Positions 33,265-42,382 of a DNA stretch of 61,550 nucleotides are shown piece by piece. The DNA comes from Bacteroidales bacterium (GTDB lineage: Bacteria; Bacteroidota; Bacteroidia; Bacteroidales; F082). The notes under the pieces are model-generated. The model ran no database searches and had not been told where the DNA came from. It saw only the letters and a list, made by a program, of their open reading frames with translations. A program made the translations under genes and the position numbers. Positions within the stretch are counted from its first letter, which is position 1. Each line of letters starts with the position of its first letter. The stretch is taken from the NCBI GenBank assembly GCA_024689285.1, contig JAILDR010000003.1:1-61550 (forward strand), given 5' to 3'.

Positions 33265-35820
33265 ATGAAAAAACTCTTACTTATCTTTGCCGTGGTGGTG
33301 ACGGGAACCTCGCTGATGCAAGCCCGTCCCGTCAGCGAGCAGAAGGCCCGCAACCTGGCGCAAAGCTTCGTGTCGGCCCGCTTTGAGTTCACCCGCCAAA
33401 GCACAGACCTGACTTTGGTAAAGACCGCGTTTTCTGAAAGGGGAGAGGCGTGTTACTACATTTTCAATGTAGGCGAAACGGGTTTCATCATTATGGCGGG
33501 CGACGATTGTGTGCGTCCTGTCATCGGTTATTCCGACAGAGGCACCTTCAATCCTGATGATATGGCCCCGGCTTTAGCTGATTTCCTTGAAGCGAAATGC
33601 CGTTTCATCGCGGATAAGGCGCAGCAAGGTACGCAAACCATCGAAGTGGCCAGCGACTGGGCCATGATGGAGACATCGGGCCGTATGGTGTCGCGTCACG
33701 GTGGGAGAGAGGATGCTTTCCTTGTTGAGACGACTTGGAACCAGAACTATCCCTACAACTATTTCTGCCCCGAGGGCGAGGGAGGCCCCGGGGGACATTG
33801 CTATGCAGGCTGCGTGGCAACGGCTGCGGCCCAACTGATGAAGTATTGGAATCATCCGCTTCAAGGCCAGGGAAGCCATACCTATTACCCGGAAGACCAT
33901 CCGGAATACGGCCCCCTGACCGTCAACTTTGGCGAGGCGACCTACGATTGGGACAACATGCCCAATTCCATTTCTGCCAGTTCCCCTCAAGAAAAGATTG
34001 AAGCTGTCGCGCAATTGATTTATCATGCCGGTGTTTCGGTGGATATGAACTACCGTCCCACCAGCAGCGGCGCAGTCACTGGATTGTTGTGCACAACGAT
34101 GCCGAACTATTTCTTCTACACCGATCGGATGGACAATCTGTATCGTGAAGACTACACCCATGAGGGCTTCATGCAACTGGTTATCGATGCGATTGATATG
34201 GAGTGGCCTATGGTGCAACGTGGAGGCGGTCATGCCTATGTGTTGGACGGCTATAACGACAACGATATGGTCCACTACAATTGGGGTTGGAGCGGTAGCA
34301 GCGATGGCTGGTTCAATATTGACGACCACGGCTATACCGACGGCGAGAGCATTATCTACAACTATGTGCCTGCCGAGCGTTATGCCGCTACGTCTGCCGC
34401 CCCGACCGACATCCAGGTGATGCCCATGCAAGACGGCACGCTTGCCGCCACCATCAGTTGGAAGAACCCCACCGAGACCTTGACCCGTGCCGACCTTACC
34501 GCCATCGACCAAATTGTGGTGGCCCGTAACGGACGGGTGGTCTATACCGAGGATAATGTCGCCCCTGGAGCGGAGATGAGTTTCACCGATGAAAGTGTCC
34601 CGTATTACGACTGCTACACCTATGCCGTTTACGCTGTCATCAACGGGCAGCGTGGCGCTTCGGTAGTTTCAGACAAAGTGCTGGTCAGCCCTGTTTGCGA
34701 CTGGAAGATTATCATGCAAAGTACGGCTTTTCATGGCTGGAACGGCGGCTACGTGTCGCTCTATACCAGCACGGGCATTGAAGTGCAGCGCATGACACTC
34801 ACCAGTTCAACGCCTTCCACATCCAATTTCCCTGTGCCTTTGGGCAATTTCAGCATGGGTTGGACGGCTCCCAACAACGCTGTGGGAAATATGACCGTCA
34901 TTATCAAGGATTCGGAAAACAATACGGTGTTCACCTATACGGGCAATTCCAATGGCCTATCGGAAGGCATCATTATCGCTGGCAATAATGACTGTGGTTC
35001 AGGTGTGGCTATGACAGCCCCTTACGGGCTTGTCGGCGAGGCGGTTGAAGAAGGCCTCTCCCTCAGCTGGAACTGCGATGAGTCACCCTTGTACGGCTAC
35101 AACATCTATCGCGACGATGTTCTTTATGGCTTTGTGAGCGGAAGCACAACTTTCACCGATACCGATGTCACGACAGGCCATTGCTACACGGTGACGGCAT
35201 TTGGTGAGGGCGGTGAGTCGGAGTTTTCCAACGAAACTTGCGCCTCGGCAGGCGATTGCATGGCCGCCTCCAATTTCTGTTTCCAATACACAGGCAGCAA
35301 CTACAAAATCAAGCTGATGTGGGACAAGCCGGAGGCAGCCGGTCTCTCGGGTTACTATCTGTTCAGAAAATTTGGCGAAAACGGAACATACGAACGCATC
35401 AAGTTGCTGGGCTCCAATGCCACTTCCTACACCGATAACACGGCCAACGTGCAGGGCGACTACTACTATCGACTCTATGCTTACTATAGTGCTACCGACT
35501 GCACCTCTTCACCCGCTTCGGTCAAAGACGATCCCAACCTGTTCTATCTGCATGTCTATTATTCGCCTACCGCTGTTGACGAAAGCCGTATGCAGCGTGT
35601 CGACATCTTCCCCAATCCTGCCAGCCACAGCCTGAACATCGGGGCAGAGGGCATGAAAGGCGTGAGGGTGTGCAACCTTCTCGGTCAAGTCGTCATGGAA
35701 TGTGAAACTGAAAGTAATTCATTGTCAATCAATATTTCCGATTGGAACGAGGGCATGTATGTCGTGATGATTCTTACCGAAAACGGCCTGCTGACGGGAA
35801 GTGTTTCCATTATCCATTGA
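33265..35820 (+). CDS. C10-family cysteine protease with T9SS sorting domain, paralogue 3
   Basis: An 851-residue secreted protease. The signal peptide (1-20) ends SLMQA before RPVSEQKARNLAQSFV, and the Spi-like propeptide keeps FNVGETGFIIMAGDD. Catalytic Cys183 is in YAGCVATAAAQLMKYW and His323 is in GGGHAYVLDGYND, followed by YNWGWSG. The beta modules include GSNATSYTDNTANVQGDYYY, almost the same as in paralogue 4, which points to recent duplication or gene conversion. The T9SS domain begins FPNPASHSLNIG. No good -7 element is visible in the 80 bases before it. Confidence 0.93.
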   Translation: MKKLLLIFAVVVTGTSLMQARPVSEQKARNLAQSFVSARFEFTRQSTDLTLVKTAFSERGEACYYIFNVGETGFIIMAGDDCVRPVIGYSDRGTFNPDDMAPALADFLEAKCRFIADKAQQGTQTIEVASDWAMMETSGRMVSRHGGREDAFLVETTWNQNYPYNYFCPEGEGGPGGHCYAGCVATAAAQLMKYWNHPLQGQGSHTYYPEDHPEYGPLTVNFGEATYDWDNMPNSISASSPQEKIEAVAQLIYHAGVSVDMNYRPTSSGAVTGLLCTTMPNYFFYTDRMDNLYREDYTHEGFMQLVIDAIDMEWPMVQRGGGHAYVLDGYNDNDMVHYNWGWSGSSDGWFNIDDHGYTDGESIIYNYVPAERYAATSAAPTDIQVMPMQDGTLAATISWKNPTETLTRADLTAIDQIVVARNGRVVYTEDNVAPGAEMSFTDESVPYYDCYTYAVYAVINGQRGASVVSDKVLVSPVCDWKIIMQSTAFHGWNGGYVSLYTSTGIEVQRMTLTSSTPSTSNFPVPLGNFSMGWTAPNNAVGNMTVIIKDSENNTVFTYTGNSNGLSEGIIIAGNNDCGSGVAMTAPYGLVGEAVEEGLSLSWNCDESPLYGYNIYRDDVLYGFVSGSTTFTDTDVTTGHCYTVTAFGEGGESEFSNETCASAGDCMAASNFCFQYTGSNYKIKLMWDKPEAAGLSGYYLFRKFGENGTYERIKLLGSNATSYTDNTANVQGDYYYRLYAYYSATDCTSSPASVKDDPNLFYLHVYYSPTAVDESRMQRVDIFPNPASHSLNIGAEGMKGVRVCNLLGQVVMECETESNSLSINISDWNEGMYVVMILTENGLLTGSVSIIH

Positions 35821-35872
35821 GACTAAAATTTGAGATTTTAGCCCAATAGAGTTTCAGTTTTCAGAATTTTGC

Positions 35873-35880
35873 TAACTTTG
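35873..35880 (+). promoter_or_regulatory. -7 element of the fourth C10 protease gene
   Basis: TAACTTTG matches TAnnTTTG, 46 bases before ATG 35927. A weak AT hairpin (35823-35841) precedes it. Confidence 0.6.
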
Positions 35881-35926
35881 CCGCCTTGAATTGGAATTAA
35901 TAATCAATAACTAAATCAAACGTAAA

Positions 35927-38515
35927 ATGAAAAAACATTTCTTGAGTTTGCTTGCCTTGATGCTCTGCATGGGGATGGCACAGGCCAATCCGGTCAGCGT
36001 GAGCCAAGCCAAGCTTGTCGGACAACAATTTGTCCGGGCCAACTTCGACCTTTCGCGTCAAGCTGGCGATTTGACCCTTGTTTACACGGCTACATCCACT
36101 CGCGGTGAGGCCTGCTTCTATGTCTTCAACGTGGGCAGCGAGGGCTTCGTCATGGTTTCTGCCGATGACGTGTACCGTCCCATTGTCGGTTTCTCCGACG
36201 AGGGTGCTTTCGATGCCAACAACATCAATCCTGAGCTGAACTACATGCTCAACGAGCTGATTTCCTATCGTAGCAACAGGATGACGGGCACTCCGTCTCC
36301 CGCTGTGGCCTCGGAATGGAAACAAGTCACTGAGCGTGGTGCACAGATGTCGTTCAACGGCGGTCGTGCCAGTGCTCATCTCTGCCAGACGAAGTGGAAC
36401 CAGGATTATCCTTACAACTACTATTGCCCCAATGCCAATGGCGGCCCTGGTGGACGCGTCTATGCCGGCTGCGTGGCTTCTGCCATGAGCCAGGTGATGA
36501 AATTCTGGGATCACCCACTGAAAGGAACAGGTAGCCACTCTTATAGTTATTATGTGCCTGGCACTGGTTCTGGTCCTTGGACAGCCAACTTTGGTGATAC
36601 CAACTATGATTGGGAAAATATGCCCGTTTCGATCAACAATAACTCGCCCCAAGTGCAGATTGACGCTGTCGCCACGTTGATGTACCATTGCGCTGTTTCG
36701 GTCGACATGATGTGGGCTGTTGACGGTAGCGGTGCTTATTCACCCGATGTCCCCCAAAGAATTGCCCAATATTTCGACTACTCCAACCAAGCCGTTCTGA
36801 GAAACAGAGACAGCTATAGCTATGCTGAGTGGGCTCAGATGCTGAAGGAATCCTTCGATATGGGTTGGCCGCTGTATTATTCCGGCCAAAGCCCTGACGG
36901 TGGACATGCTTTTGTTTGCGATGGTTACAACGATGCTGACCTCTTCCACTACAACTGGGGTTGGGGCGGCAGCGGCGACGGCTGGTTTGATTTTGATTTG
37001 ATTGACTACAACAGCAGCGACGCTGCTATCTTCAATTTTGTTCCCGCTTTGATTTACAAATCAACGCCCAAGGCTCCCACAGCCCTCACAGTTACGCCTG
37101 CCGCCAACAATGAGTTGGCTGCTACGCTGAGCTGGACCAATCCTACCCAAACCCTTGACAACACCGCCCTTTCAGGCATTGACCAAATCGTGGTTTGCCG
37201 TGATGGTGAAGTCATCTATACCGAGGAAAATGTCGCTCCTGGTGCTGCAATGACCATTGTCGACAACAACGTGCCGCGTTTCGATGGCTTTGTTTACAGT
37301 GTATATGCTATCTGTGGCGGTAACCATGGTAAGATGGTCTACTCCAACAAAGTGTTCTTTGGCCCCACCTGCGGCTGGACTATCAATGTCACCCAAGCCT
37401 CGTTCACGGGCTTCCGTGGCGGTGCTATCCATGTCTACAATGCCGCCGGTACCGAGGTTGCCACTGTGACCTCCACCACTTCAAGCGTACAATCCTTCCC
37501 CGTTGATGTGCCGCTGGGTCGCGTTGCTTTCGGCTGGTCAGCCCAAACCAATGGTTCTGCTTTCACTTTGGCTTTCACCGTCAAAGACGCTCAAAACAAT
37601 GTTGTCTATACTTATAGCGGACAGTCGTCGGATCTGGCTGAGGGCATCTTCTATGAAGGCAACAACGGCTGCGGCAATACGCCTGGTACGGGTGTGCCGA
37701 GCAACCTTGTCGCCGTTCGCGACGAAGAGGATCCTTACAACATCCATGTCTCTTGGGACGGCATCAATGATTCAGGCTACGGCTATATCGTTTATCGTGA
37801 CGGCCTGCTCCATCGTATCATCCCCGAGGCTACTTCCTTTGATGATAAGAATGTTCCCATCGGTGGTCACTGCTATCGCGTCGGTTTCTTGAGCGACGGT
37901 GGCGAGAACCCTGGCTTCTCCAACGAGTCGTGCGCCACTTCGGGTGAGTGCTATCCTCCTACCAACATTGACTATGAGACCACTGGCTCCACCTATAAGA
38001 TTAAGCTGAAATGGGAGAAACCCGACCCGGCTGAAGGTCTTTCTGGTTACTATTTGTTCCGTTCAAACGAAGAAGACGGTGAATACACCCGTATTAAGCT
38101 GCTGGGTGCCAACGCCACTTCCTACACCGACAATACCGCCAACCAAGAAGGTCACTACTACTACAAGCTCTATGCTTCCTATCAGGATCTTGAATGCGAG
38201 TCGGCTCCTGCCAACTGGAAATGGGATCACAACCAGTTCTTCCTGCATGTCTACTATTCACCCACCGGCGTTGAAGAGTTGGAAGCCAGTCAGGTTGCCG
38301 TTTACCCGAATCCTGCTACTTCCCGCTTCACCGTTGAAGGCAATGGCCTGAATCACGTTTCGGTTTACAACACCCTTGGCCAGATGGTTTACGATGCCAA
38401 CTGCGAAGGTAACATGGCTGAGATCAACCTCGGTGATGTCGAGACGGGTATCTATATGGTGCGTATCGCTACCGAAAACGGTATGGCTACCAAACGCATT
38501 ACTGTCATCAAGTAA
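35927..38515 (+). CDS. C10-family cysteine protease with T9SS sorting domain, paralogue 4
   Basis: An 862-residue secreted protease. The signal peptide (1-20) ends GMAQA. The propeptide has FNVGSEGFVMVSADDVYRPI. Catalytic Cys182 is in YAGCVASAMSQVMKFW and His327 in DGGHAFVCDGYND, followed by YNWGWGG. Beta modules parallel those of paralogue 3, including ATSYTDNTAN. The T9SS domain starts YPNPATSRFTVE and ends KRITVIK. A strong terminator closes the array 28 bases downstream. The codon pattern appears more uniform, with more C/T-ending preferred codons than paralogue 1, which could mean higher expression; this was judged by eye. Confidence 0.93.
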   Translation: MKKHFLSLLALMLCMGMAQANPVSVSQAKLVGQQFVRANFDLSRQAGDLTLVYTATSTRGEACFYVFNVGSEGFVMVSADDVYRPIVGFSDEGAFDANNINPELNYMLNELISYRSNRMTGTPSPAVASEWKQVTERGAQMSFNGGRASAHLCQTKWNQDYPYNYYCPNANGGPGGRVYAGCVASAMSQVMKFWDHPLKGTGSHSYSYYVPGTGSGPWTANFGDTNYDWENMPVSINNNSPQVQIDAVATLMYHCAVSVDMMWAVDGSGAYSPDVPQRIAQYFDYSNQAVLRNRDSYSYAEWAQMLKESFDMGWPLYYSGQSPDGGHAFVCDGYNDADLFHYNWGWGGSGDGWFDFDLIDYNSSDAAIFNFVPALIYKSTPKAPTALTVTPAANNELAATLSWTNPTQTLDNTALSGIDQIVVCRDGEVIYTEENVAPGAAMTIVDNNVPRFDGFVYSVYAICGGNHGKMVYSNKVFFGPTCGWTINVTQASFTGFRGGAIHVYNAAGTEVATVTSTTSSVQSFPVDVPLGRVAFGWSAQTNGSAFTLAFTVKDAQNNVVYTYSGQSSDLAEGIFYEGNNGCGNTPGTGVPSNLVAVRDEEDPYNIHVSWDGINDSGYGYIVYRDGLLHRIIPEATSFDDKNVPIGGHCYRVGFLSDGGENPGFSNESCATSGECYPPTNIDYETTGSTYKIKLKWEKPDPAEGLSGYYLFRSNEEDGEYTRIKLLGANATSYTDNTANQEGHYYYKLYASYQDLECESAPANWKWDHNQFFLHVYYSPTGVEELEASQVAVYPNPATSRFTVEGNGLNHVSVYNTLGQMVYDANCEGNMAEINLGDVETGIYMVRIATENGMATKRITVIK

Positions 38516-38542
38516 GTTTTTTCATAAGCATTTGTTTTTTGG

Positions 38543-38578
38543 AAAACGGTCACCTCGTAAGGGGTGACCGTTTTTTTT
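38543..38578 (+). terminator. Rho-independent terminator after the C10 array
   Basis: A perfect GC-rich stem AACGGTCACC/GGTGACCGTT is followed by eight T residues. It is the strongest terminator seen in the window. Confidence 0.92.
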
Positions 38579-38593
38579 CACTAATTTCGCACT

Positions 38594-38665
38594 ATGAAAC
38601 GGACTGTGACCTTGATAGCGGTTCTCTTGTTGGCCTTGGTTTCAACCCATTGTGTTCAAGCTTAG
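38594..38665 (+). pseudogene. orphan signal-peptide micro-ORF
   Basis: ATG 38594 opens a 23-codon frame, MKRTVTLIAVLLLALVSTHC then VQA and stop, which is a complete Sec signal peptide and nothing more. TAATTTCG, one base from the -7 consensus, lies just upstream. The stop overlaps the 3' end of the convergent folA gene. It looks like the 5' stump of a lost secreted-protein gene, but a genuine hydrophobic micropeptide is possible. Confidence 0.5.
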
Positions 38666-39156
38666 GATTTGCGCTCCCACACTTCAAAGCGATACGAGTA
38701 ATCCACCTGCAGGTCGTCGTCGATTACCTCAAGGTCAATGAGTTCCCATTCATCGAAATTGACGTATGGGAAATAAGTGTCAGCTTCAAATTCCTTGTCC
38801 AAGCGAGTCAGATACAGCTTGTCGGCTTTGGGCAGGAATTGCTCGTAGATGCTGCCGCCACCCATGATGAAGACCTCGTCCTCGTTCTGCGCCATCTCAA
38901 TGGCCTGGGGGATGGAGTTGGCCAATTCGTAACCTTCGGGAGCCATGTCCAAATGGCTGGAAATAACAATGTTGCGGCGGTTGGGTAATGCCTTTTGTCC
39001 GGGCAACGAGAGCAAGGTGTTATGCCCCATGATGACACAATGTCCCGTGGTCACTTTTTTGAAGTGTTTCAGGTCATTGCTGTTGTGCCAAATGAGCTGG
39101 TTGTTGATGCCAATGGCACGATTGGCAGCCATTGCGACGATGATGGAAATGGTCAT
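38662..39156 (-). CDS. folA: dihydrofolate reductase
   Basis: A 164-residue enzyme reducing dihydrofolate with NADPH. It begins MTISIIVAMAANRAIGINNQ and has GGGSIYEQFLP and LYLTRLD, all usual DHFR blocks. Two normally conserved spots differ: LIWHNSNDLKHFK has Ile in place of the LPW Pro, and MGHNTLLS has His where MGRxT is usual. It lies 9 bases after thyA, the classical thyA-folA arrangement that recycles the dihydrofolate made by thymidylate synthase. Confidence 0.93.
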   Translation of the reverse strand: MTISIIVAMAANRAIGINNQLIWHNSNDLKHFKKVTTGHCVIMGHNTLLSLPGQKALPNRRNIVISSHLDMAPEGYELANSIPQAIEMAQNEDEVFIMGGGSIYEQFLPKADKLYLTRLDKEFEADTYFPYVNFDEWELIDLEVIDDDLQVDYSYRFEVWERKS

Positions 39157-39165
39157 TGTGTTGAA

Positions 39166-39993
39166 TTATATCGAGACCTCGCCTTTAATGGCAGGCCAGG
39201 GGTCATAGTTTTCTAATGTGAAATCTTCAAATTTGAAGCCAAAGATGTCTTTGACTTGGGGATTCAATTTCATTGTGGGCAGTGGGCGTGGGGTGCGTGT
39301 CAGTTGCAGCTTCACTTGTTCGATGAGGTTGTTGTAGATGTGCACGTCGCCAAAGGTGTGGACGAAATCTCCGAGTTCCAAATCGCAAACCTGAGCCATC
39401 ATCATGGTGAGAAGGGCGTAGGAGGCGATGTTGAAAGGCACTCCGAGAAACACGTCGGCGCTGCGTTGGTAGAGCTGGCACGACAGCTTGCCGTCGGCTA
39501 CATAGAACTGGAAGAACGCATGACAGGGTGGGAGGGCGGCCTTGCCGGCAGCCACGTTGGCGGCAAAGTCCTTCTCGTGTTCATCAGGCAGCACGCTGGG
39601 GTTCCAGGCTGTGACGATATGTCTGCGGCTGTTGGGGTTCTCCTTGATGCTTTTCACCACATCGGCAATCTGGTCGATGCCTTCGTTGTTCCAGTTGCGC
39701 CACTGCGCTCCGTAAACGGGACCGAGGTCGCCGTTGGGGTCGGCCCACTCATCCCATATTGTGACCTTGTGGTCGTGCAGATATTGGATATTGGTGTCGC
39801 CCTTCAGCAGCCACAGCAACTCATAGATGATGCTTTTAAGGTGTACCTTTTTCGTCGTGACCAAAGGGAAACCTTCAGAGAGGTCGAATCGCATCTGGTA
39901 GCCAAACACGCTTATGGTGCCGGTGCCGGTGCGGTCGCCTTTTTGGTGGCCGTGGTCGAGGATATGCTGGAGAAGGTTGAGGTATTGCTTCAT
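39166..39993 (-). CDS. thyA: thymidylate synthase
   Basis: A 275-residue enzyme making dTMP from dUMP with methylene-tetrahydrofolate. Key parts are the [11 protein letters not shown] loop, the catalytic Cys in [12 protein letters not shown], and [20 protein letters not shown], which binds dUMP, in two adjoining halves. The frame runs on to 40251, but that extension is translated from the palindromic repeats; ATG 39993 gives the usual MKQYLNLL start. It is co-transcribed with folA downstream. Confidence 0.95.
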   Translation of the reverse strand: MKQYLNLLQHILDHGHQKGDRTGTGTISVFGYQMRFDLSEGFPLVTTKKVHLKSIIYELLWLLKGDTNIQYLHDHKVTIWDEWADPNGDLGPVYGAQWRNWNNEGIDQIADVVKSIKENPNSRRHIVTAWNPSVLPDEHEKDFAANVAAGKAALPPCHAFFQFYVADGKLSCQLYQRSADVFLGVPFNIASYALLTMMMAQVCDLELGDFVHTFGDVHIYNNLIEQVKLQLTRTPRPLPTMKLNPQVKDIFGFKFEDFTLENYDPWPAIKGEVSI

Positions 39994-40055
39994 ACTGGGT
40001 GTTTTTATGCTGCAAAAATAGGGATTTTTTCGAATATTGTATATGTGCATTTGTT

Positions 40056-40220
40056 GTAGAGACGCAATGCTTGCGTCTCTATATGGCAAAATTGGCATTA
40101 TTAGAGACGCATTCAATGCGTCTCTACAGGCAATCGTCCATTTGTAGAGACGCAATGCTTGCGTCTCAACGGTTACATGGTTTTCCCGTTTTAGCCGAGA
40201 CGCATACAATGCGTCTCTAC
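40056..40220. repeat. cluster of four GAGACGCA palindromic repeats
   Basis: Four short palindromes sit between thyA and nupG. Copies 1 (40057-40081) and 3 (40145-40169) have arms ending GAGACGCAA around TGC. Copies 2 (40102-40126) and 4 (40197-40217) have arms ending GAGACGCAT around TCA or ACA. Arms are 9-11 bases, mostly perfect. Copy 4 ends over the nupG stop codon, which it supplies. They resemble the dispersed REP-like 'AGAGACGC' elements seen in many Bacteroidota genomes. Confidence 0.9.
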
Positions 40221-41488
40221 GGCTCGTGTTTGTACTTAAAGAGAATCGCAAACAGTATCCCTATCACGAGGGCAAACGCCGCAAACACATACCAAGCTGT
40301 TGACCAACCGCCCATCACGTCGAAACTGGGGTCGGCAGCGGCAGGGTTGAAAACCAAGCGGTTCACTATGGCTTGTGCGCAGAGCGAACCGATTGTGGCG
40401 CCAAAGCCGTTGGTCATCATCATGAACACGCCTTGCGCGCTCGAACGGATGCTGACATCGGTGTTTTGGTCCACAAAGAGCGAGCCGCTGATATTGAAGA
40501 AGTCGAAGGCCACGCCATAAACAATCATGGAGAGAATCAGCAGGACGAGACCGAAACCCGTCGGACTGCCTGCACCGAGGAAGAAGAAACGCAAAGCCCA
40601 GGCAATGAAGGCGATGAGCATCACTTTCTTGATGCCGAACTTCTTCAGGAAGAAGGGGATAAGCAGAATGCACAACGTTTCTGACACCTGTGAGATGGAA
40701 GAGAGGAACACGTTGTGTTTTACTGCAAAAGCGTTGGCATATTGTGGGTCGTTACCATAAGCGTCTAAGTATGGGGTGGCGAAGCCGTTGGTCACCTGCA
40801 AGCACATGCCCAAAAGGAACGAGAAGATGAAAAACACGCACATGCTCGGATCCTTAAACAGCGTGAAGGCACGCAATCCGAAGGTGTCGACAAAGGATTT
40901 GTTTTCCACATTCTTGTTGACGGGGCAATCTGGCAGGGTGAAGGAGTAGAATCCGAGGAGGATACCCCAAGCGGCCGAAACAAACAATTGCTGGTAGCCA
41001 TCCTTGAAGCCCGTGAAGTTCACAATCCACATGGAAAGGATGAAACCGATGGTGCCAAACACACGGATAGGAGGGAAGGCCTTTACGGTGTCTAACCCTG
41101 CTTGGTTCAAGGCGTTGTACGACACGGAGTTACCCAAAGCGATTGTTGGCATGAAGAAAGCTACGCTGAGGGCGTAGAAGGGGAAGAGTTGTCCAAATTG
41201 GATGCTGTTGCCATATTTCATGCCCATATAACCCGCCAGAGCCATAAAGATGGCGGCGAGGAAATGACAGATGCCGAGTAGTTTCTGAGCCGGAATCCAG
41301 CGGTCGGCGACGATACCCATCAAAGCAGGCATAAACAGCGAGACGATGCCCTGGATGGCGAAGAATCTGCCAATGTTGGCACCCATGCCGACACGGCCCA
41401 AGTAGATGCCCAACGAGCAAAGATAAGCTCCCCACACCGCGAAGATGAGGAAGTTCATCACGATTAAACGAAACTTGATTGCTTTCAT
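40217..41488 (-). CDS. nupG: nucleoside:H+ symporter (NupG type, MFS)
   Basis: A 423-residue 12-helix inner-membrane transporter of the nucleoside:H+ symporter family. It starts [20 protein letters not shown] and has [40 protein letters not shown] and RVFGTIGF, all characteristic of NupG/XapB homologues in Bacteroidota. It would import nucleosides for salvage, in keeping with upp and thyA elsewhere in the window. The stop codon TAG falls inside a palindromic repeat, so the last residues (KYKHEP) may have been altered by repeat insertion. It follows the nuclease gene after 52 bases. Confidence 0.9.
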   Translation of the reverse strand: MKAIKFRLIVMNFLIFAVWGAYLCSLGIYLGRVGMGANIGRFFAIQGIVSLFMPALMGIVADRWIPAQKLLGICHFLAAIFMALAGYMGMKYGNSIQFGQLFPFYALSVAFFMPTIALGNSVSYNALNQAGLDTVKAFPPIRVFGTIGFILSMWIVNFTGFKDGYQQLFVSAAWGILLGFYSFTLPDCPVNKNVENKSFVDTFGLRAFTLFKDPSMCVFFIFSFLLGMCLQVTNGFATPYLDAYGNDPQYANAFAVKHNVFLSSISQVSETLCILLIPFFLKKFGIKKVMLIAFIAWALRFFFLGAGSPTGFGLVLLILSMIVYGVAFDFFNISGSLFVDQNTDVSIRSSAQGVFMMMTNGFGATIGSLCAQAIVNRLVFNPAAADPSFDVMGGWSTAWYVFAAFALVIGILFAILFKYKHEP

Positions 41489-41504
41489 ATCTGTAGGATT
41501 TTAT

Positions 41505-41536
41505 GATTTATTATTTCAGATTTATTATTTCAGATT
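41505..41536. repeat. 14-bp direct repeat before nupG
   Basis: gatttattatttca occurs twice in tandem (41505-41518 and 41519-41532), followed by a third partial gatt. It lies in the short gap between the bifunctional nuclease gene and nupG. Confidence 0.7.
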
Positions 41537-41540
41537 GGCG

Positions 41541-42131
41541 TTATCCTCTTCCTTTAATCTCATCTCGGATTTTTGCTGCTTTTTGGTAGTCTTCTTCTTC
41601 AATCGCCTCTTGCAGCAGGTCTTCCAGTTCATGCAGCGTCAGCAGCTCGAGGCTGTTTCCTTCCTGCACCTTATTATTAATAAGGGCTTCGTTCAGGTTT
41701 TCTTCTTCCGTCACTTCCAAGTCGTCCATGACGAAGGAGGCTTCTTGCATGACGGTTTCGTAAGCAAAGATGCTGCAACCAACGCGCACGGCGATGGCGA
41801 TGGCATCAGACGGCCTCGCGTCAACCATAGTGATGTCGTTGCCCTGTTGACAAACCAGCATGGCGTAATACACCCCTTCGCGGAAACGGTTGATAACCAC
41901 TTCCTTGATTTCGACGTTGAACTCCCTGGCAAATCTCAAAAAGAGGTCGTGGGTGAGGGGACGTCCGCCAGGTTGCTTGTCGATGCCTACTGCGATGGAT
42001 TCGGCTTCGGCATTCCCGATGACGATAGGCAGCTTGCGTTGCGAGTTCTTGTCGCCCAATATCAACACGCATGCTCCTGTGGAGGACTCGCTGTATGTCA
42101 AGCCGACGATTTCCAAACTGACCTTGTTCAT
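41541..42131 (-). CDS. bifunctional nuclease (DUF151/BFN) family protein with C-terminal UVR motif
   Basis: A 196-residue cytoplasmic protein. The BFN domain (about 1-135) has LPIVIGNAEAESIAVG, THDLFLRFA and MVDARPSDAIAIAVR, whose Asp residues are the family's hallmark. A C-terminal UVR-type helical hairpin, LLQEAIEEEDYQKAAKIRDE, follows an acidic linker. UVR motifs mediate protein contacts in UvrB/UvrC, so this fusion may join other nucleic acid or stress proteins. The start is ATG 42131; a near-consensus -7 element (TAACATTG, minus strand, 42146-42153) is upstream. It is probably co-transcribed with nupG. Confidence 0.88.
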   Translation of the reverse strand: MNKVSLEIVGLTYSESSTGACVLILGDKNSQRKLPIVIGNAEAESIAVGIDKQPGGRPLTHDLFLRFAREFNVEIKEVVINRFREGVYYAMLVCQQGNDITMVDARPSDAIAIAVRVGCSIFAYETVMQEASFVMDDLEVTEEENLNEALINNKVQEGNSLELLTLHELEDLLQEAIEEEDYQKAAKIRDEIKGRG

Positions 42132-42318
42132 TTCTGTTAGTTTTGCAATGTTAGCGAAGGTTTGGCCTTGTTAAGAAACTGATACTGAAAAGTTTGATTC
42201 TCTTCAAGACCTATTCCCTTCAATCGTCAAAAATAGTGACTTTTTCTGAAATGAGCAAAAAAAGTTGCTTGTAGGTGATTTTCCTTGAAAAAAAATGCAA
42301 TTCAAAATGATTTGTTCT

Positions 42319-42326
42319 TATTTTTG
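42319..42326 (+). promoter_or_regulatory. -7 element of the pyrophosphatase gene
   Basis: TATTTTTG matches TAnnTTTG, 57 bases before ATG 42383. The remaining 250-base divergent gap shows nothing else. Confidence 0.6.
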
Positions 42327-42382
42327 TACGCTCAAAAATGCATTTAGACGACAACAATAAGTTTAACTAAATCAATAATCGT

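Noticed and set aside
40056..40220. Possible CRISPR array from evenly repeated GAGACGCA units
   Set aside because: The units are palindromes in alternating sub-types with uneven spacers, only four copies and no cas genes.
39994..40251. N-terminal extension of thyA by 86 codons
   Set aside because: The extension is translated from palindromic repeats; ATG 39993 gives the normal ThyA start.
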